NCBI GenBank assembly: GCA_036245525.1
Contig: BTPG01000003.1
Coordinates: forward strand, 187,573,533-187,637,532
Source: Semisulcospira habei
Lineage: Eukaryota > Mollusca > Gastropoda > Semisulcospiridae
Reading direction: 5' to 3'
DNA length: 64,000 bases
The notes below the pieces were generated by a model that was given only the letters and a program-made list of their open reading frames with translations, was not told the origin of the DNA and made no database searches. The translations under genes and the position numbers were made by a program. Shown here one piece after another: positions 21,142 to 38,752 of this stretch. Position 1 is the first letter of the stretch. Each line of letters opens with the position of its first letter.

Positions 21142-21270
21142 ACTTCTGCGCAACATTGATGACGCCAAGTAACATCTGCCTTAATCCATGTACAGGAGAG
21201 AGAAGAAAAAAAAACCATGGAAGGTGTTTTAGGCTCAGTACTGTCGAGGAAATGTGAACACCACAGAACT

Positions 21271-21336
21271 GCAAGGGGTATAGATCTTCATGAGCCCCCG
21301 CAACAGCGGGAGCTCATGAGGATCTATGCCTCTTGC
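21271..21336. mobile_element. family B hairpin
   Basis: GCAAGGGGTATAGATCTTCA and GAGGATCTATGCCTCTTGC around CCCCGCAACAGCGG. Confidence 0.9.
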
Positions 21337-21516
21337 TGAAACCACTTTGTATCTAAGTTCCTTAGACAACTTTGACGTTGAATGTACAAAGATTTTTTTT
21401 AAAAATCACAATCAGCGTCCACCTGGCTGTAAAGGGGTTACAGTACCGGTGGCTGCATGCCCAGGCCAAAGGAGTTAATTAAGATAAGAAGAGGAGGCTT
21501 CTCGCTCGGATGATTG

Positions 21517-21716
21517 TCTAACCCAATTAGCCCCGGACGCACTACAGCAGGAGATGGATCGACCTTGATAATTCAAGGGGAGCGCCTGATGCGCCAAGCT
21601 AATCTGGCACTCCCCTTGAATTATCATGGTCGATCCATCTCCTGAAACTGGTACATAGTCGTTAGGTGACGCCTCCAGAATTGTGGAAAACGCGGCCTTT
21701 GGATTAGCTGGGTTAA
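21517..21716. mobile_element. family A MITE, left inner arm deleted
   Basis: CTAACCCAATTAGCCCCGG to TTAGCTGGGTTAA. Left TTCAAGGGGAGCGCC joins directly to GCGCCAAGCTAATCTGGC. Confidence 0.85.
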
Positions 21717-21786
21717 CCTGTCCGGCTGCGTGCACGGGAGAAGGAAGGGGGTGGGGGTGGGGAAGTAAGTTAAAACAAAATGACTG

Positions 21787-21855
21787 TGTGCGGGTCTGTG
21801 ATTTTGGATGTTGCGTCCAAGGTCCCAAGGTCCAGACTTCGAGGCCGGCACACAT
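21787..21855. mobile_element. family E hairpin, divergent
   Basis: GTGCGGGTCTGTGATTTTGG...GGCCGGCACAC. The inner right arm is decayed. Confidence 0.7.
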
Positions 21856-22443
21856 ATCTGTATGATGAGTGTTTCCGCGTAAGGAACTCTATCATAAACT
21901 GTATCAGTTCCATTGTTCAGACATTGTGTATATTTTATTTTGTTCCTCTTTTCGTTTTCGCCAGCGCTTTGCTATCAGCATGTTTGTTTGTATGTTTGTT
22001 TGTTTGGGTTTTTTTTTGTTGTTTTTTGGTTTTGTTTTTTTTATTATTATTATTTTCCCCATTTTTAGTAGCAGTGTTCCTTTTCATGAACATGTATATA
22101 CGTGCTAAGGGAAGTCACTCAACGCTTGGCAAACAGCCGGATACTTCGATTCATTCCTTGGGGCACCAGGGCATTAATCGCACGTGACTTTCAATAGCCA
22201 GCACATGCCTGTTTTAGTCCTAAAGGCTTTGTTTTCAACTACTTTTAGCCCCGCGCAAAATTCTTCCTGCAGTACATATGAGGACAGGTGTTTTTGTTTT
22301 GTTTTGCCAATTGACAGTGCTGGCTTAGAAAGTTTTCCTGCAACTGGCCACAGATCGCCAGATCACGACAGAGCTAAAGCATTCGTAAATCCAAAGCATC
22401 AGTGAACCCAACCGTTCAACGAACACGGGTACGAAAAAGGCAA

Positions 22444-22514
22444 GCAAGAGACACAGAACCTCATGAGCACCCGCGACTGCGGGGGCTCCGGCTATGAGGT
22501 TCTATACCTCTTGC
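22444..22514. mobile_element. family B hairpin, AACC/GGTT variant
   Basis: GCAAGAGACACAGAACCTCA and ATGAGGTTCTATACCTCTTGC: AACC on the left is matched by GGTT on the right. Confidence 0.88.
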
Positions 22515-22659
22515 AAGTTGTGTGGTTCTGGCTGTGTGCCTGCAGTCAAAGGAGTTAAACCTTGGTACAAAGCAAATCTTGAACCCATTACATCCTCAGG
22601 CTGATTTTTTTTCTTTTTGTCCTATGAATGCTACATTACAGATTAAGAGTATATCAGTT

Positions 22660-22735
22660 TTTTTTATGGGTGGTGCCAGAACAGCTTGACGCCTCAAGCT
22701 ATTCTGGCACCACACTTGAACTGTCTAGTCAAACG
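22660..22735. mobile_element. family A hairpin, shortened
   Basis: GGGTGGTGCCAGAACAGC and AGCTATTCTGGCACCACAC, with a short CTTGACGCCTCA centre. Confidence 0.8.
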
Positions 22736-22998
22736 TAATTCAAGCAATACCGTATCAGTATGAAAAGGGTTACAAAATATGTACCCGGTCGCAGATATTA
22801 CTGATTACTGGACCGCGTTTTTAAAGTGCATAACTGTACACAACACAAGATGCAAGACGTTTTGCATCCCCTCGGGAAGCGCCTTGCACTTTGTGCCATG
22901 TCTTTGTCGTGGACTGGCGACTTTGTACCGCGAGGAAGGAATCAAGGGAGATAACTGCTTGTTTTGTTCAAGCGTCGAGTGGTTGCAGGTAGTTCATG

Positions 22999-23063
22999 GC
23001 TCTTTGGCTGTCGGTAGCCCGCAGGAATCATTGCGACAAAAAGCGCTACCGACAGCCGAAGGC
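22999..23063. mobile_element. family D hairpin, partly deleted
   Basis: CTCTTTGGCTGTCGGTAGC and GCTACCGACAGCCGAAGG are retained with the centre CAGGAATCATTGCGACAAAA; the inner left arm is lost. Confidence 0.85.
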
Positions 23064-23174
23064 TTTATCTATGTTTTGCTTGATAACAAACAGCTCTATT
23101 GGATGCATTGTCGCTTTGCTAATAATGACATATATGTGAAACTCAACATAAGTAGTGACTGACCACTGGTCTAG

Positions 23175-23290
23175 TGCGTGCGTGCGTGCGTGCGTGTGTG
23201 TGCGTGTGTGTGTGTGTGTGTGTGCGTGTGTGTGCGTATGCGTGTATGTGCTGCATGCGTGCGTGCGTCCGTGCGTGCGTGCGTGCGTGC
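23175..23290. repeat. (GTGC)n/(GT)n microsatellite
   Basis: GTGCGTGC units flank a GT run and recur at 23256-23290. Confidence 0.95.
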
Positions 23291-23557
23291 TTGTTTAAAA
23301 ACAAAAAAGAACTAAAGAAAGAAAAAGAAACGCAAAGTTGCAACAACACTCCAGTCTTTGAACACAAGTTTTAGAAAAATTCACTTGTTTCATTTACACC
23401 CCTTGTAACAGAACCAACCGGCATCCTAGCTAGTCTGAAATGATGACAGGCATATATACAACACACTTACAAATACACGTGTATAGCTTCAATACAAGAA
23501 AGGAACAAGGTTAAATGCGGAATGGTCATTTAGTAAAATAATTTTCAAGACATCCAA

Positions 23558-23648
23558 GAGCCGAGCATGGGACCATCGGGCCCACGTCAGCCGCAGACGG
23601 ACCGCGCACAACGTGCGCGGGCCGACGCGGGCCCGATGACCATGCGTT
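23558..23648. mobile_element. family G GC-rich hairpin
   Basis: CATGGGACCATCGGGCCCAC and GCGGGCCCGATGACCATG are inverted around GCGCACAACGTGCGC. Confidence 0.88.
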
Positions 23649-23758
23649 TGTTTGTATCATTGGTCCACATATAGAGAAAAAAAAAAAACACCATACATAG
23701 GCACACTTCGCTGAGTACGTGTCACGTGTGCTTAATTTCTCTGTATTGCATCCTCAAT

Positions 23759-23817
23759 TTAACCCTTTGCGTGTCGGTAGCGGCTTTTGTCGCAGCTCCC
23801 GACACGCAAAGGGTTAA
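23759..23817. mobile_element. family D hairpin, TTAA-bounded
   Basis: TTAACCCTTTGCGTGTCGG and CCGACACGCAAAGGGTTAA. Here GCGTGTCGG replaces the usual GGCTGTCGG and the opposite arm has the matching change. Confidence 0.92.
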
Positions 23818-23907
23818 TGTGTATTTATAATTATGTCATGGCAATATAACCGGCACGAGATATGAATCAAGCGTCGATACATGTGACAAGATACAGCAAA
23901 CCTTCCG

Positions 23908-24124
23908 TTAACTCATTCAGTCCCCGACACGCCACAGCAAGACATTTGTCGAGCATGGTAGTTCAAGGGTGGTGTCAGAATAGCTTGGCGCCCCTAGGTG
24001 CCAAGCTATTCTGGCGCCACCCTCGAACTATCATGCTCGATCTGTCACTAGAATTCAACTACACTCCTTCAGAGGGCAACTTCCAAATTTTGGGATTTCG
24101 GTGTTGGGATACGGAATGAGTTAA
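23908..24124. mobile_element. family A MITE, GGTGGTGTC type
   Basis: TTAACTCATTCAGTCCCCGA to GGAATGAGTTAA; core AGAATAGCTTGGCGCC and its mirror. Confidence 0.92.
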
Positions 24125-24144
24125 AACAAACATCGCAAGCACAG

Positions 24145-24420
24145 TAAACTCCGGACATAACATTTCGCCAGGGGACCCAATTTTGCTTGGTATATTTGAT
24201 GTTTGTTATAAGCGAAGTAATTTACGTTGAAAAACTGCTGTTGGGACCTTTGAAAAAGTGTCGCTATATCCGACTTTTTGTTATATTTCACCTTGTTATA
24301 AGCGGAGTAGATTGTAACAACAGGCGGGCCCGACTACTCTTTCTATGGAGCCTAAATCACTCCGCCTATATCAAACAACGGATATAACAACGAAGAAATT
24401 TGGATCATACGATGTCTTGT
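24145..24420. repeat. interspersed repeat with TTATAAGCGGAGTA end
   Basis: ACTCCGGACATAACATTTCG, TTTGTTATAAGCGAAGT and CTTGTTATAAGCGGAGTAGA are shared with 27652-27790. The outer ends are weakly inverted. Family unknown. Confidence 0.65.
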
Positions 24421-24609
24421 TAGATCGGAAGTTTATATAGGTTTGCTTACAGCAAGGTCGGCAACTACAAAATTGGGACATAACACGTCTTCAGAAGGTC
24501 ACGAATACATACTTTCTGACAAACTTCAGATAATAACAAGAAACGGAATTGGGTCACGTGACGTTTTGTCAGGTCCGAAGTTTTTACACATACTAAGGGG
24601 AGTCACTCA

Positions 24610-24610
<1 letters not shown>

Positions 24611-24692
<82 letters not shown>
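24611..24692. repeat. (CA)n microsatellite
   Basis: About 40 CA units. Confidence 0.97.
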
Positions 24693-24751
24693 AACTAATT
24701 GTTTATTAAATATTCCGGTTTTAACCCTTGTTTTTTTCGAAATGGACATGC

Positions 24752-25846
24752 ATACAGACAAGAAAACAATTCGCTACTTATCTTTGAATTGCCAGAAGAG
24801 CGCTTTAGAAAACAATTCGCTACTTATCTTTGAATTGCCAGAAGAGCAGCTTTAAAAAAAAAAAAAAAAAAAATTCGCTATTTTTCTTTAAATTGCCAGA
24901 AGAGCGGCTTAGAAAACAATTTGCTACTTAGTCTTTGAATTGCCAGAAAAGCGGCTTAAAAAACAATTTGCTACTAATCTTTGAATTGCAAAAAGAGCGG
25001 CTTAGAAAACAATTCGCTGCTTATCTTTGAATTGCCAGAGGAGCGGCTTAGAAAACAATCTGCTACTTATCTTTGAATTGCCAGAAGAGCGGCTTATAAA
25101 ACAATTCGCTACTTATCTTTGAATTGCCAGAAGAGCGCTTTAGAAAACAATTCGCTACTTATCTTTGAATTGCCAGAAGAGCAGCTTAAAAAAAAAATTC
25201 GCTATTTTTCTTTGACTTGCCAGAAGAGCGGCTTAGAAAACAATTTGCTACTTAGTCTTTGAATTGCCATAAAAGCGGCTTAAAAAACAATTTGCTACTA
25301 ATCTTTGAATTGCAAAAAGAGCGGCTTAGAAAACAATTCGCTGCTTATCTTTGAATTGCCAAAGAAGCGGCTTAGAAAACAATTTGCTACTTATCTTTGA
25401 ATTGCCAGAAGAGCGGCTTAGAAAACAATTCGCTACTTATCTTTGAATTGCCAGAAGAGCGCTTTAGAAAACAATTCGCTACTTATCTTTGAATTGCCAG
25501 AAGAGCAGCTTTAAAAAAAATAAAAATTCGCTATTTTTCTTTGAATTGCCAGAAGAGCGGCTTAGAAAACAATCTGCTACTTAGTCTTTGAATTGCCAGA
25601 AAAGCGGCTTAAAAAACAATTTGCTACTAATCTTTGAATTGCAAAAAGAGCGGCTTAGAAAACAATTCGCTGCTTATCTTTGAATTGCCAGAGGAGCGGC
25701 TTAGAAAACAATTTGCTACTTATCTTTGAATTGCCAGAAGAGCGGCTTAGAAAACAATTCGCTACTTATCTTTGAATTGCCAGAAGAGCGGCTTTGTCGC
25801 CCTTCTGGCAATACCAAAAAAGTAGCGAATTGTTTTCTTGTCTCAA
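24752..25846. repeat. ~45-bp tandem array inside a terminal inverted repeat
   Basis: More than 20 units of the form AAACAATTCGCTACTTATCT then TTGAATTGCCAGAAGAGCGG. A higher-order period of ~325-340 bp is marked by units with CGCTTTAG followed by CAGCTTTAAAAAAA at ~24797, 25133 and 25457. The array opens with AGACAAGAAAACAATTCGCT and closes with the inverse AGCGAATTGTTTTCTTGTCT at ~25825-25845. Confidence 0.93.
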
Positions 25847-26209
25847 ATCCATCTTGAAAAAAGGTTTAACCTAAAAGTATTATAATTTTGCTGTAATCGT
25901 CATTTTAAAGCGTGTTCCTGTCTACACTCTTGGCATTATTTTTCGTCTGGATTTAATGAGTTGTTATTTTGGTGTTCGTCCAAGGATAGAGTGATTTCCC
26001 TTGGTACGTACGTCAACAAAAATGTCTAGAACAAGTGTTAAAAATTAAATTTCGCGAACACAAAACAACAACAATGAATCACGCGGTTTTTAAGTCATGT
26101 CTTTAAAAATAAAAATCAATATGCAATTATGAAGGCCACGACAAATAGAGTGCACGCATTTGGTCTCCGAGTCTTAATTCATTTTACCCGGTGAAAGCAA
26201 AAGACAGAA

Positions 26210-26300
26210 AAAGTCATCTTTTGTGAAAAGCGAAATTGTTTGTAGTGTTATAACGAAAATCTCGCTTTTCAGAAAACTGAACGGTTTGCCTTCACGTGGC
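26210..26300. repeat. family F hairpin
   Basis: TTTTGTGAAAAGCGAAATTG and CTCGCTTTTCAGAAAACTGA around GTTATAACG. Confidence 0.8.
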
Positions 26301-26396
26301 ATCATTAATAACGTACAAGAAGATTTGCGCCATGCAGTGTGGCAAAATATGTCATTTGACCCCTTGACTGCCGAGAAAAGTGAACAAAATCCATCT

Positions 26397-26462
26397 GCAA
26401 GAGGCATCGACCCACATGAGCCCCCGCAGTTGCGGGGGCTCATGTGGATCTATGCCTCTTGC
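26397..26462. mobile_element. family B hairpin, CCACATG variant
   Basis: GACCCACATGAGCCCCCGCA and TGCGGGGGCTCATGTGGATC. CACATG is matched by CATGTG, where other copies have CTCATG / CATGAG. Confidence 0.92.
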
Positions 26463-26562
26463 TGAAACCACTGCGTATGCACGTTTCATTGACGGTGGGG
26501 GATCTTTGGCATTAAATTAACTAAGATTTTAGACACAAAATCTTTGCCCGCAGTGAAGGAGT

Positions 26563-27130
26563 TAATAAGCAATAAACAACAACGAAAACAACAACAGAAC
26601 AACAATGAAATGCCTACATACAAAAATAATAACGATCCTATGAATATTTATATTAAAAAAATAACGATTTGATACAAATGGAAACAAAAGGAATCTTCTC
26701 ATTAATATTTCGTCAACATTTTACAATATACATACGAACGGGGGGATAACCACGCAGTACGGTGTACTCTGCATCAATAGAACACATAAGGCAGAAGCAT
26801 CGTACTGCGCTGACAGTCTGCCACCTTTCACGGCAGTCTTGAGCATCGTACAACATGCTTGAACATCGTAAAGCATGCTAAAATGTCTCACTGGTCGCAC
26901 GCTTATAACGCGAAACTACACCTTATAATTACGTGCCAGTGTTTCGACTGAAATGCAAAGAATACAGGTCTACAACTGTGATCAAAGAGGCCATGCATTT
27001 GCGCCTTCGTTAGTTGTATGCAAGCCATAAAGCAAAAAAAAAATTACACAGTCAAATCGATACACTAACAAAAATTTTGCTCGAAATCTACACGGTTACC
27101 CCCCGCGATATAAGTACAGCAGAGCGTATG
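26563..27130. other. unassigned intergenic DNA 3' of the RhoA-like gene
   Basis: AT-rich. Contains GTACTGC / GCATCGTACTGCGC direct repeats near 26755-26810 and CATCGTACAACATGC / CATCGTAAAGCATGC at 26844-26880. No exon or clear polyadenylation signal was assigned. Confidence 0.4.
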
Positions 27131-27220
27131 AAAGATGATCACCTGTCATTAAAGACCATCATTTAGGTGTCTGTCGCCAACTAACTGATGGTATTCAATG
27201 ACAGGTGACACGTTTTTGCC
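27130..27220. repeat. ACCTGTCAT hairpin fragment
   Basis: GATCACCTGTCATTAAAGAC and TTCAATGACAGGTGACA are inverted around CATCATTTAGGTGTCTG. The same units form the cluster at 39955-40215. Confidence 0.75.
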
Positions 27221-27254
27221 CAGCAAACCTTCTCTTCAGAGAATACCTGACTTA

Positions 27255-27320
27255 CAATTTATAAAAAATCTCGCTTTTCACACACATGGACTGACTTGTC
27301 TTTGGCCTGCACAGGGCAGA
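27255..27320. repeat. family F half-element
   Basis: AAAATCTCGCTTTTCACACA and TGGACTGACTTGTC only; the left arm is missing. Confidence 0.65.
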
Positions 27321-27398
27321 TGTGTGGTGGACTGTGACCACTGGACATCCTACACAATATTGAGACAACATTATGATATTATCACATGCAAAGTGTCT

Positions 27399-34100
<6,702 letters not shown>

Positions 34101-34109
34101 TCACTGCTG

Positions 34110-34111
<2 letters not shown>

Positions 34112-34191
<80 letters not shown>

Positions 34192-34208
34192 CACACACAC
34201 ACACACAC
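34112..34208. repeat. (CA)n microsatellite at the RhoA-like 5' splice region
   Basis: About 45 CA units on the plus strand, i.e. (TG)n on the gene strand, ending in TGTGACAG just before exon 1. Confidence 0.97.
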
Positions 34209-34408
34209 CACGCACATGCACATGTGTAATTATAAATAAACGTTTAAATACCGCATACATCTATATTAATATATAAACATAGGGAGAAACAACGAAAAAA
34301 AAAATCTCCTCAGAATTTGTATCCCAAATTGTTTAAGTGTTGAGTTTATATAAATATGCAAATACAAGCACATAATTAATAAACACACACACATATAATA
34401 TACATACA

Positions 34409-34476
34409 TTAACTCATTTGAGACATGCTGCATTCAGATACGCGTATCCGGATGCGGCATGTCTCGAATGAGTTAA
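34409..34476. mobile_element. family C hairpin, TTAA-bounded
   Basis: TTAACTCATTTGAGACATGC and GCATGTCTCGAATGAGTTAA: CATGC replaces CGTGC on the left and GCATG is on the right. It shares TTAA 34473-34476 with the next element. Confidence 0.93.
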
Positions 34477-34677
34477 CCCATTGGCCCCGGCGAACTACAG
34501 CAGGATCGACCTGATAATTCAAGGGTAGTGCCAGATTAGCTTGGCGCCGTCAGGCGCCAAGCTAATCTGGCACTACCCTTGAATTATCATGGTCGATCCA
34601 TCTCCTGCAACTGGTACTTACGTTAGGTAAAACCTTCAATTTTTTGGGAAGCGCGAACTTGGGGTTACACGGGTTAA
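34473..34677. mobile_element. family A MITE, TTGGCCCCGG subtype
   Basis: TTAACCCATTGGCCCCGG to ACACGGGTTAA. Core AGATTAGCTTGGCGCC and mirror, with both AGTGCC/GGCACT arms. Confidence 0.93.
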
Positions 34678-34889
34678 TGTTTGGAATGTCCAATTGTGAG
34701 CCTTTACTGAGAGTAAACATACGCTAGTCACATCTCTCCCAAAATAGACCTGAATGGAGCAGGGCGGTCCGAGCCTGTGTAAACTAAGTGACTCACATCA
34801 GTTCTGCCGCGCTTCACAATGTGACTTCAGCTCGAGTTGTTGAGAGTACATCTGGCATTTTGCCGTCAGAAATGTTTCAAACAAAACTG

Positions 34890-35155
34890 ACTGCCTGAAT
34901 GTCTGACTGACTGCCTGACTGCTTGTCTGCCTGCCTGACTAACTGTCTGACTGCTTGCCTGCCTGCCTGCCTGCCTGACTGACTGTCTGAATGAATGAAT
35001 GAACGACTGTCTGTTTGTCTGAATGAATGAATGAATGAATGAATGAATGAATGAACAGAAACAGTCTGTCGATTAATAAGTTCGTTTATTTATCCGGCAT
35101 CCAGCCATCCATTCATCTATCCACCCACCATCCATTGACGGATAGATGGATGGAT
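34890..35155. repeat. (CTGA/CTGC)n, (GAAT)n and (CATC)n low-complexity DNA
   Basis: GACTGCCTGACTGCCTG-type units run to ~35000, then GAATGAAT to 35055, then CCATCCATTCATCT with inverse GGATAGATGGATGG. Confidence 0.85.
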
Positions 35156-35162
35156 CGATCGA

Positions 35163-35376
35163 TTAACTCATTCTACCCCAGACACACCACAGGAAGATAA
35201 AGATCGACCATGATAGTTCAAGGGTGATGCCAGAATAGCTTGGTGCCTATGGGCGCCAAGCTATTCTGGCATCACCCTTGGACTATAATGGTCGATCTGT
35301 GTCCTGCACTGCAATGCAGTCTTCAGAGGACCGAACGGCAAAATTTAAGGATTTCGGTGTTGGGGTAGAATGAGTT
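35163..35376. mobile_element. family A MITE, GGTGATGCC type
   Basis: TTAACTCATTCTACCCCAGA to GGGGTAGAATGAGTT. Arms GGGTGATGCC and GGCATCACCC covary. The same subtype occurs at 9237, 55397 and 57050. Confidence 0.92.
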
Positions 35377-35607
35377 CAGGAATCAGTCAAGTTAGACAGC
35401 CAGCCTACGAGCCAACCTATCAGTCAATCAATCAGGCAATACAACAAAAACAAAACAAACAAACAAACAAAAAAAATGTATCGGCCTACGCGATCAATGT
35501 CATGCTACAAAAGGCACTGTCGAACGCTGACAGAAAGATAACCAACAAAGGAAGACACACTGACGCTTTAACCCGTTCAGTTCACAAAATGTGAAAAACA
35601 CCAAACT

Positions 35608-35673
35608 GCAAGAGGTATAGATCCTCATGAGCCCCCGCATATGCGGGGGCTCATGAGGATCTATGCCTCTTGC
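35608..35673. mobile_element. family B hairpin, perfect
   Basis: GCAAGAGGTATAGATCCTCA...TGAGGATCTATGCCTCTTGC with centre GCCCCCGCATATGCGGGGGC. Confidence 0.95.
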
Positions 35674-35679
35674 TGACAC

Positions 35680-36500
35680 CACTTTGAATCCATGTTCCTA
35701 AGACACCTACGGTTTTTCAATTGGCGAACTGAGATTGGAGAAACACAGACTGCATCAGCTAGCACTGAACGGACTAGCATAAAACAGCGAACAACTAACA
35801 ATGAAAGACACCACGCTTTGAAAGCGCAACACTGTAAATCACCAACTGAGAAAGTGTATCCTTTGGAAAGACAAACACAAAACAATTTAATCTTGCTTTG
35901 CCGCTTGTCCTAACTAAGCGTTTTTCTTTCTATGTCTGGTTATTTCTTTGTAGTTTACACGCTTCGCGGTCATCTTCTTTTTTCTTTTTTTGTTTTTCTT
36001 CATCTGAACGCTGACGGCAATTCCGGATTAGCATGTGGTACATCATTAATTTTGATGTACCATTATCTTGTCATAACATGCGCGGTTGTGGTGGGCTGTA
36101 GCTGATACGTCAAGTGTGTCGTTTCAGTGAACATTTCGACGCCGGTCAAGTGTCAATTGCGTGCACATGCATTGTATTGTACATGCATGCGTGTGTAGGA
36201 AAGTAATGCGTAATGTGTTTCGTTTGTGTGTTCCCCCCCCCCTCCTCCCCCCCCCCCGGCCCATCAACGCCCACACACTGGGGCTCCCAGTGGCTTTCAA
36301 TAGGAGATATTCTGAAAGGCTGGGGTTGGAACGGGACGGTGTATGAGAGGAGTGTCTAATCGGTCGGTTGGTTGGCTGCTTGCTTGATTCATCTATTTCT
36401 GTAATTAACCCCCTGAATGCCAGTGTGACTATCCATTAGCTGTCTCTGAAACAACAGCAGATCTACCCTTCGACCTACATTTCAAGCGGGCTGACACATA
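35680..36500. other. unassigned intergenic DNA
   Basis: No exon or known repeat family recognised. C-run at ~36232-36256. Confidence 0.4.
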
Positions 36501-36511
36501 CGACACCAGCA

Positions 36512-36578
36512 CTGAAGAGACATTGATCCTCATGAGCCCCCGCGACAGCGGGGGCTCATGAGGATCAATGTCTCTTGC
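36512..36578. mobile_element. family B hairpin, TTGATC/GATCAA variant
   Basis: GAGACATTGATCCTCATGAG and CTCATGAGGATCAATGTCTC: TTGATC and GATCAA have changed together. Confidence 0.95.
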
Positions 36579-36579
36579 A

Positions 36580-36985
36580 CCTGGGTGTTGTTTCTGTGCC
36601 CCGGTGATGAATGGGTTACGCACTGTCCTCGATCATGGACTGATCTCGCTCATAGAGAAAGATTGGTAAAATGGAATGATTTATTGCGCCGAAACTTTCC
36701 TACTTACACTTCACTGGCGACCGACTGTGCGTGACTTTGAAGCACCCTTTTATGTACAGCCTTTTGTACACTTGCACAGGGTGGATCAGTTCCTTTCTAG
36801 GACCCATTGTACACCACAGAATAGATTTCCTACACACGTACTACTGGATGTTAGGGGTGGGGCCGGGATAGGAACAGAAAACAAACCGATTATTAAAAAA
36901 AAAAAAATCTTATCGCGGTGTTTCAAAGGCCGCATGCAGTCATCCAGTCTCTGCATATTTCACTCGCACGAAACCGTGTAAAGCG
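36580..36985. other. unassigned intergenic DNA
   Basis: Ends with a short A-run at ~36896-36907. The ~100-codon open frame here shows no recognisable domain. Confidence 0.4.
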
Positions 36986-36986
36986 G

Positions 36987-37229
36987 ATACGGATCAGCCT
37001 TGATAGTTCAAAGGCAGTGCCACATTCGATCAATCAGACATGATAGTTCAAGGGTAGTGCCAGATTAGCTTGTGAATGTGAAGCCACCGCTGCGTCGGTG
37101 GTTGGATAAGAGAGTGGGATGCCAGTGCGCCTGACTAAAGTTCGAGGGTAGTGACAGACTTGCTTGGCGCCTTGAAAACGGGCGCCAAGCTAATCTGGAA
37201 CTAACCTCGAACTATCATGGCCGATCCGT
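36987..37229. mobile_element. two family A elements, one interrupted
   Basis: GATAGTTCAAAGGCAGTGCC and GATAGTTCAAGGGTAGTGCC are successive left arms. The second breaks off at TTAGCTTG, followed by GAAGCCACCGCTGCGTCGGT (also near 39208). A third hairpin GTTCGAGGGTAGTGACAGAC...CTCGAACTATC follows. Confidence 0.75.
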
Positions 37230-37576
37230 CTACCACACCTGTTAAGTCTGTACTAAAGGCGACGTCATATTCTTCACTGAGCGCCCTTTCCTTCTGTTCT
37301 GGTAGACTGCATACACATTCCGACGCCGAAGCCGGGTCGCTGTCCTATAGATCCAGTTAGCAAAAGACCGGCATCGGCCTAATTTGGCAGAAGTCAGCCC
37401 GCAGCGGCCGATTTCTGCCCTAGCGCCTTTGCTCGCTGGGAGATTCCTACACCTTACAAAAACATTTCCTTTACTGTACTACTCAGCGGCCCTTCTATAG
37501 ACACTGACTTTCCTGCCATGCCGGCTTCCAATGAAATAGCCAGTGTTCTTATTCAGGTACAAAAATGTCACCCCAC

Positions 37577-37655
37577 TGACTCATTCGAGACGTGCCGTCT
37601 CCGGATACGCGGCTTATGCCGCGTATCCGGAGGCGGCACGTCTCGAATAAGTTAA
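37577..37655. mobile_element. family C hairpin MITE
   Basis: GACTCATTCGAGACGTGCCG and CGGCACGTCTCGAATAAGTT; nearly perfect palindrome centred on GCGGCTTATGCCGC. Right boundary TTAA. Confidence 0.93.
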
Positions 37656-37982
37656 GTTCAAAAGTGTAAGCCGCGTTCTTATGAACGCAAGTTCTGTGTG
37701 CTGTTAGTTTCGAAAGCGGTTAGTAGAAGCGTCTTACCTTTGGTACAAATAGAATCTTCTAATCTCAATCGTCAAATCACCTGCAGGTATCCACTCTTAC
37801 CCGTAACATGCTGTAACAGTCATCTGCACTGTGCGTCAGCTTACGCCGTCTAAAAATGAAATACGACCTTCGCTACACGAATGTGAACTTGGCTGTGAAG
37901 ATATCAGCCACAGCCCGCCTTCACTGGGTAATGTCGCCGACACAGGTGGCGGTGGAGAAAGTGTTTTAGGTTTGTTTGGTTT

Positions 37983-37987
<5 letters not shown>

Positions 37988-38065
<78 letters not shown>
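37988..38065. repeat. (TG)n microsatellite
   Basis: About 38 TG units followed by TTTTGAGGGGGTGGGGGG. Confidence 0.97.
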
Positions 38066-38068
<3 letters not shown>

Positions 38069-38132
38069 GAGGGGGTGGGGGGCGGTCACTGATTTTTTAA
38101 AAAAGTTTGGTTAGCTTACTGACATTAAAAAA

Positions 38133-38227
38133 GACCCCAAAATCCAAACAAAGTAAGAAACACGCTTAACAAAACATAAATGTGTTGTAACTGTCATTTC
38201 TAAGCGTGTTTCTTTTTGTTTGCTAGG
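38133..38227. mobile_element. family H element, short
   Basis: CAAAGTAAGAAACACGCTTA and TAAGCGTGTTTCTTTTTGTT are inverted around an AT-rich core. Confidence 0.8.
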
Positions 38228-38240
38228 ACTTTCTCAGCAT

Positions 38241-38441
38241 TTAACGCATTTAGCCACAAGGCTGCATTTCCAGATTTTACAAGTGTCGCAACAACTGTGC
38301 ACCAGGTGCAGGAGATGGATCGACCATGATAATTCAAGGGCAGTGCCAGATTAGCTTGGCGCCAAGCTAATCTGGCACTACACTTGAATTATTATGGTCG
38401 ATCCATCTCCTGCTGTATTGCGTCGCAGTTAAACGGGTGAA
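38241..38441. mobile_element. family A MITE, loop-free
   Basis: Starts TTAACGCATTTAGCC. The core AGATTAGCTTGGCGCC continues straight into AAGCTAATCT, so the hairpin has no loop. Confidence 0.92.
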
Positions 38442-38627
38442 CACTTTGGACAACTGCCACTTTTTTGGGTCCGGATCAGTTTACCGACTGACCTAGAAAT
38501 AAGTTAAGAAAACATTCCAGTATGGTCATCAGTTTGTAGTATCCAATTTGGAGTGCGGCTGCTGTTCCACCATCAAACCACGCTTCATAAATTATGATCA
38601 TACCACTGGCGGAGGTTGAAATTTTAC

Positions 38628-38720
38628 TTAACCCTTTGGTTGTGGGTAGCGGTTTTCGTCGAGATGATTCCTGCAGGAATCATCGCCACAAACACCGCTA
38701 CCGACAGCCGAATGGGTTAA
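38628..38720. mobile_element. family D MITE, TTAA-bounded
   Basis: TTAACCCTTTGGTTGTGGGT and CCGACAGCCGAATGGGTTAA around the palindrome GATTCCTGCAGGAATC. The left arm has drifted (TTGTGGGT for CTGTCGGT). Confidence 0.92.
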
Positions 38721-38752
38721 ATTTTCAGCACTATATTGGTCTCTTCTACGCG

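Noticed and set aside
22779..23162. 127-codon open frame
   Set aside because: Runs through a family D hairpin (22999-23063) and has no recognisable domain.
24752..25846. CRISPR-like regular repeats
   Set aside because: Units are contiguous with no unique spacers, and the context is a eukaryotic intergenic region.
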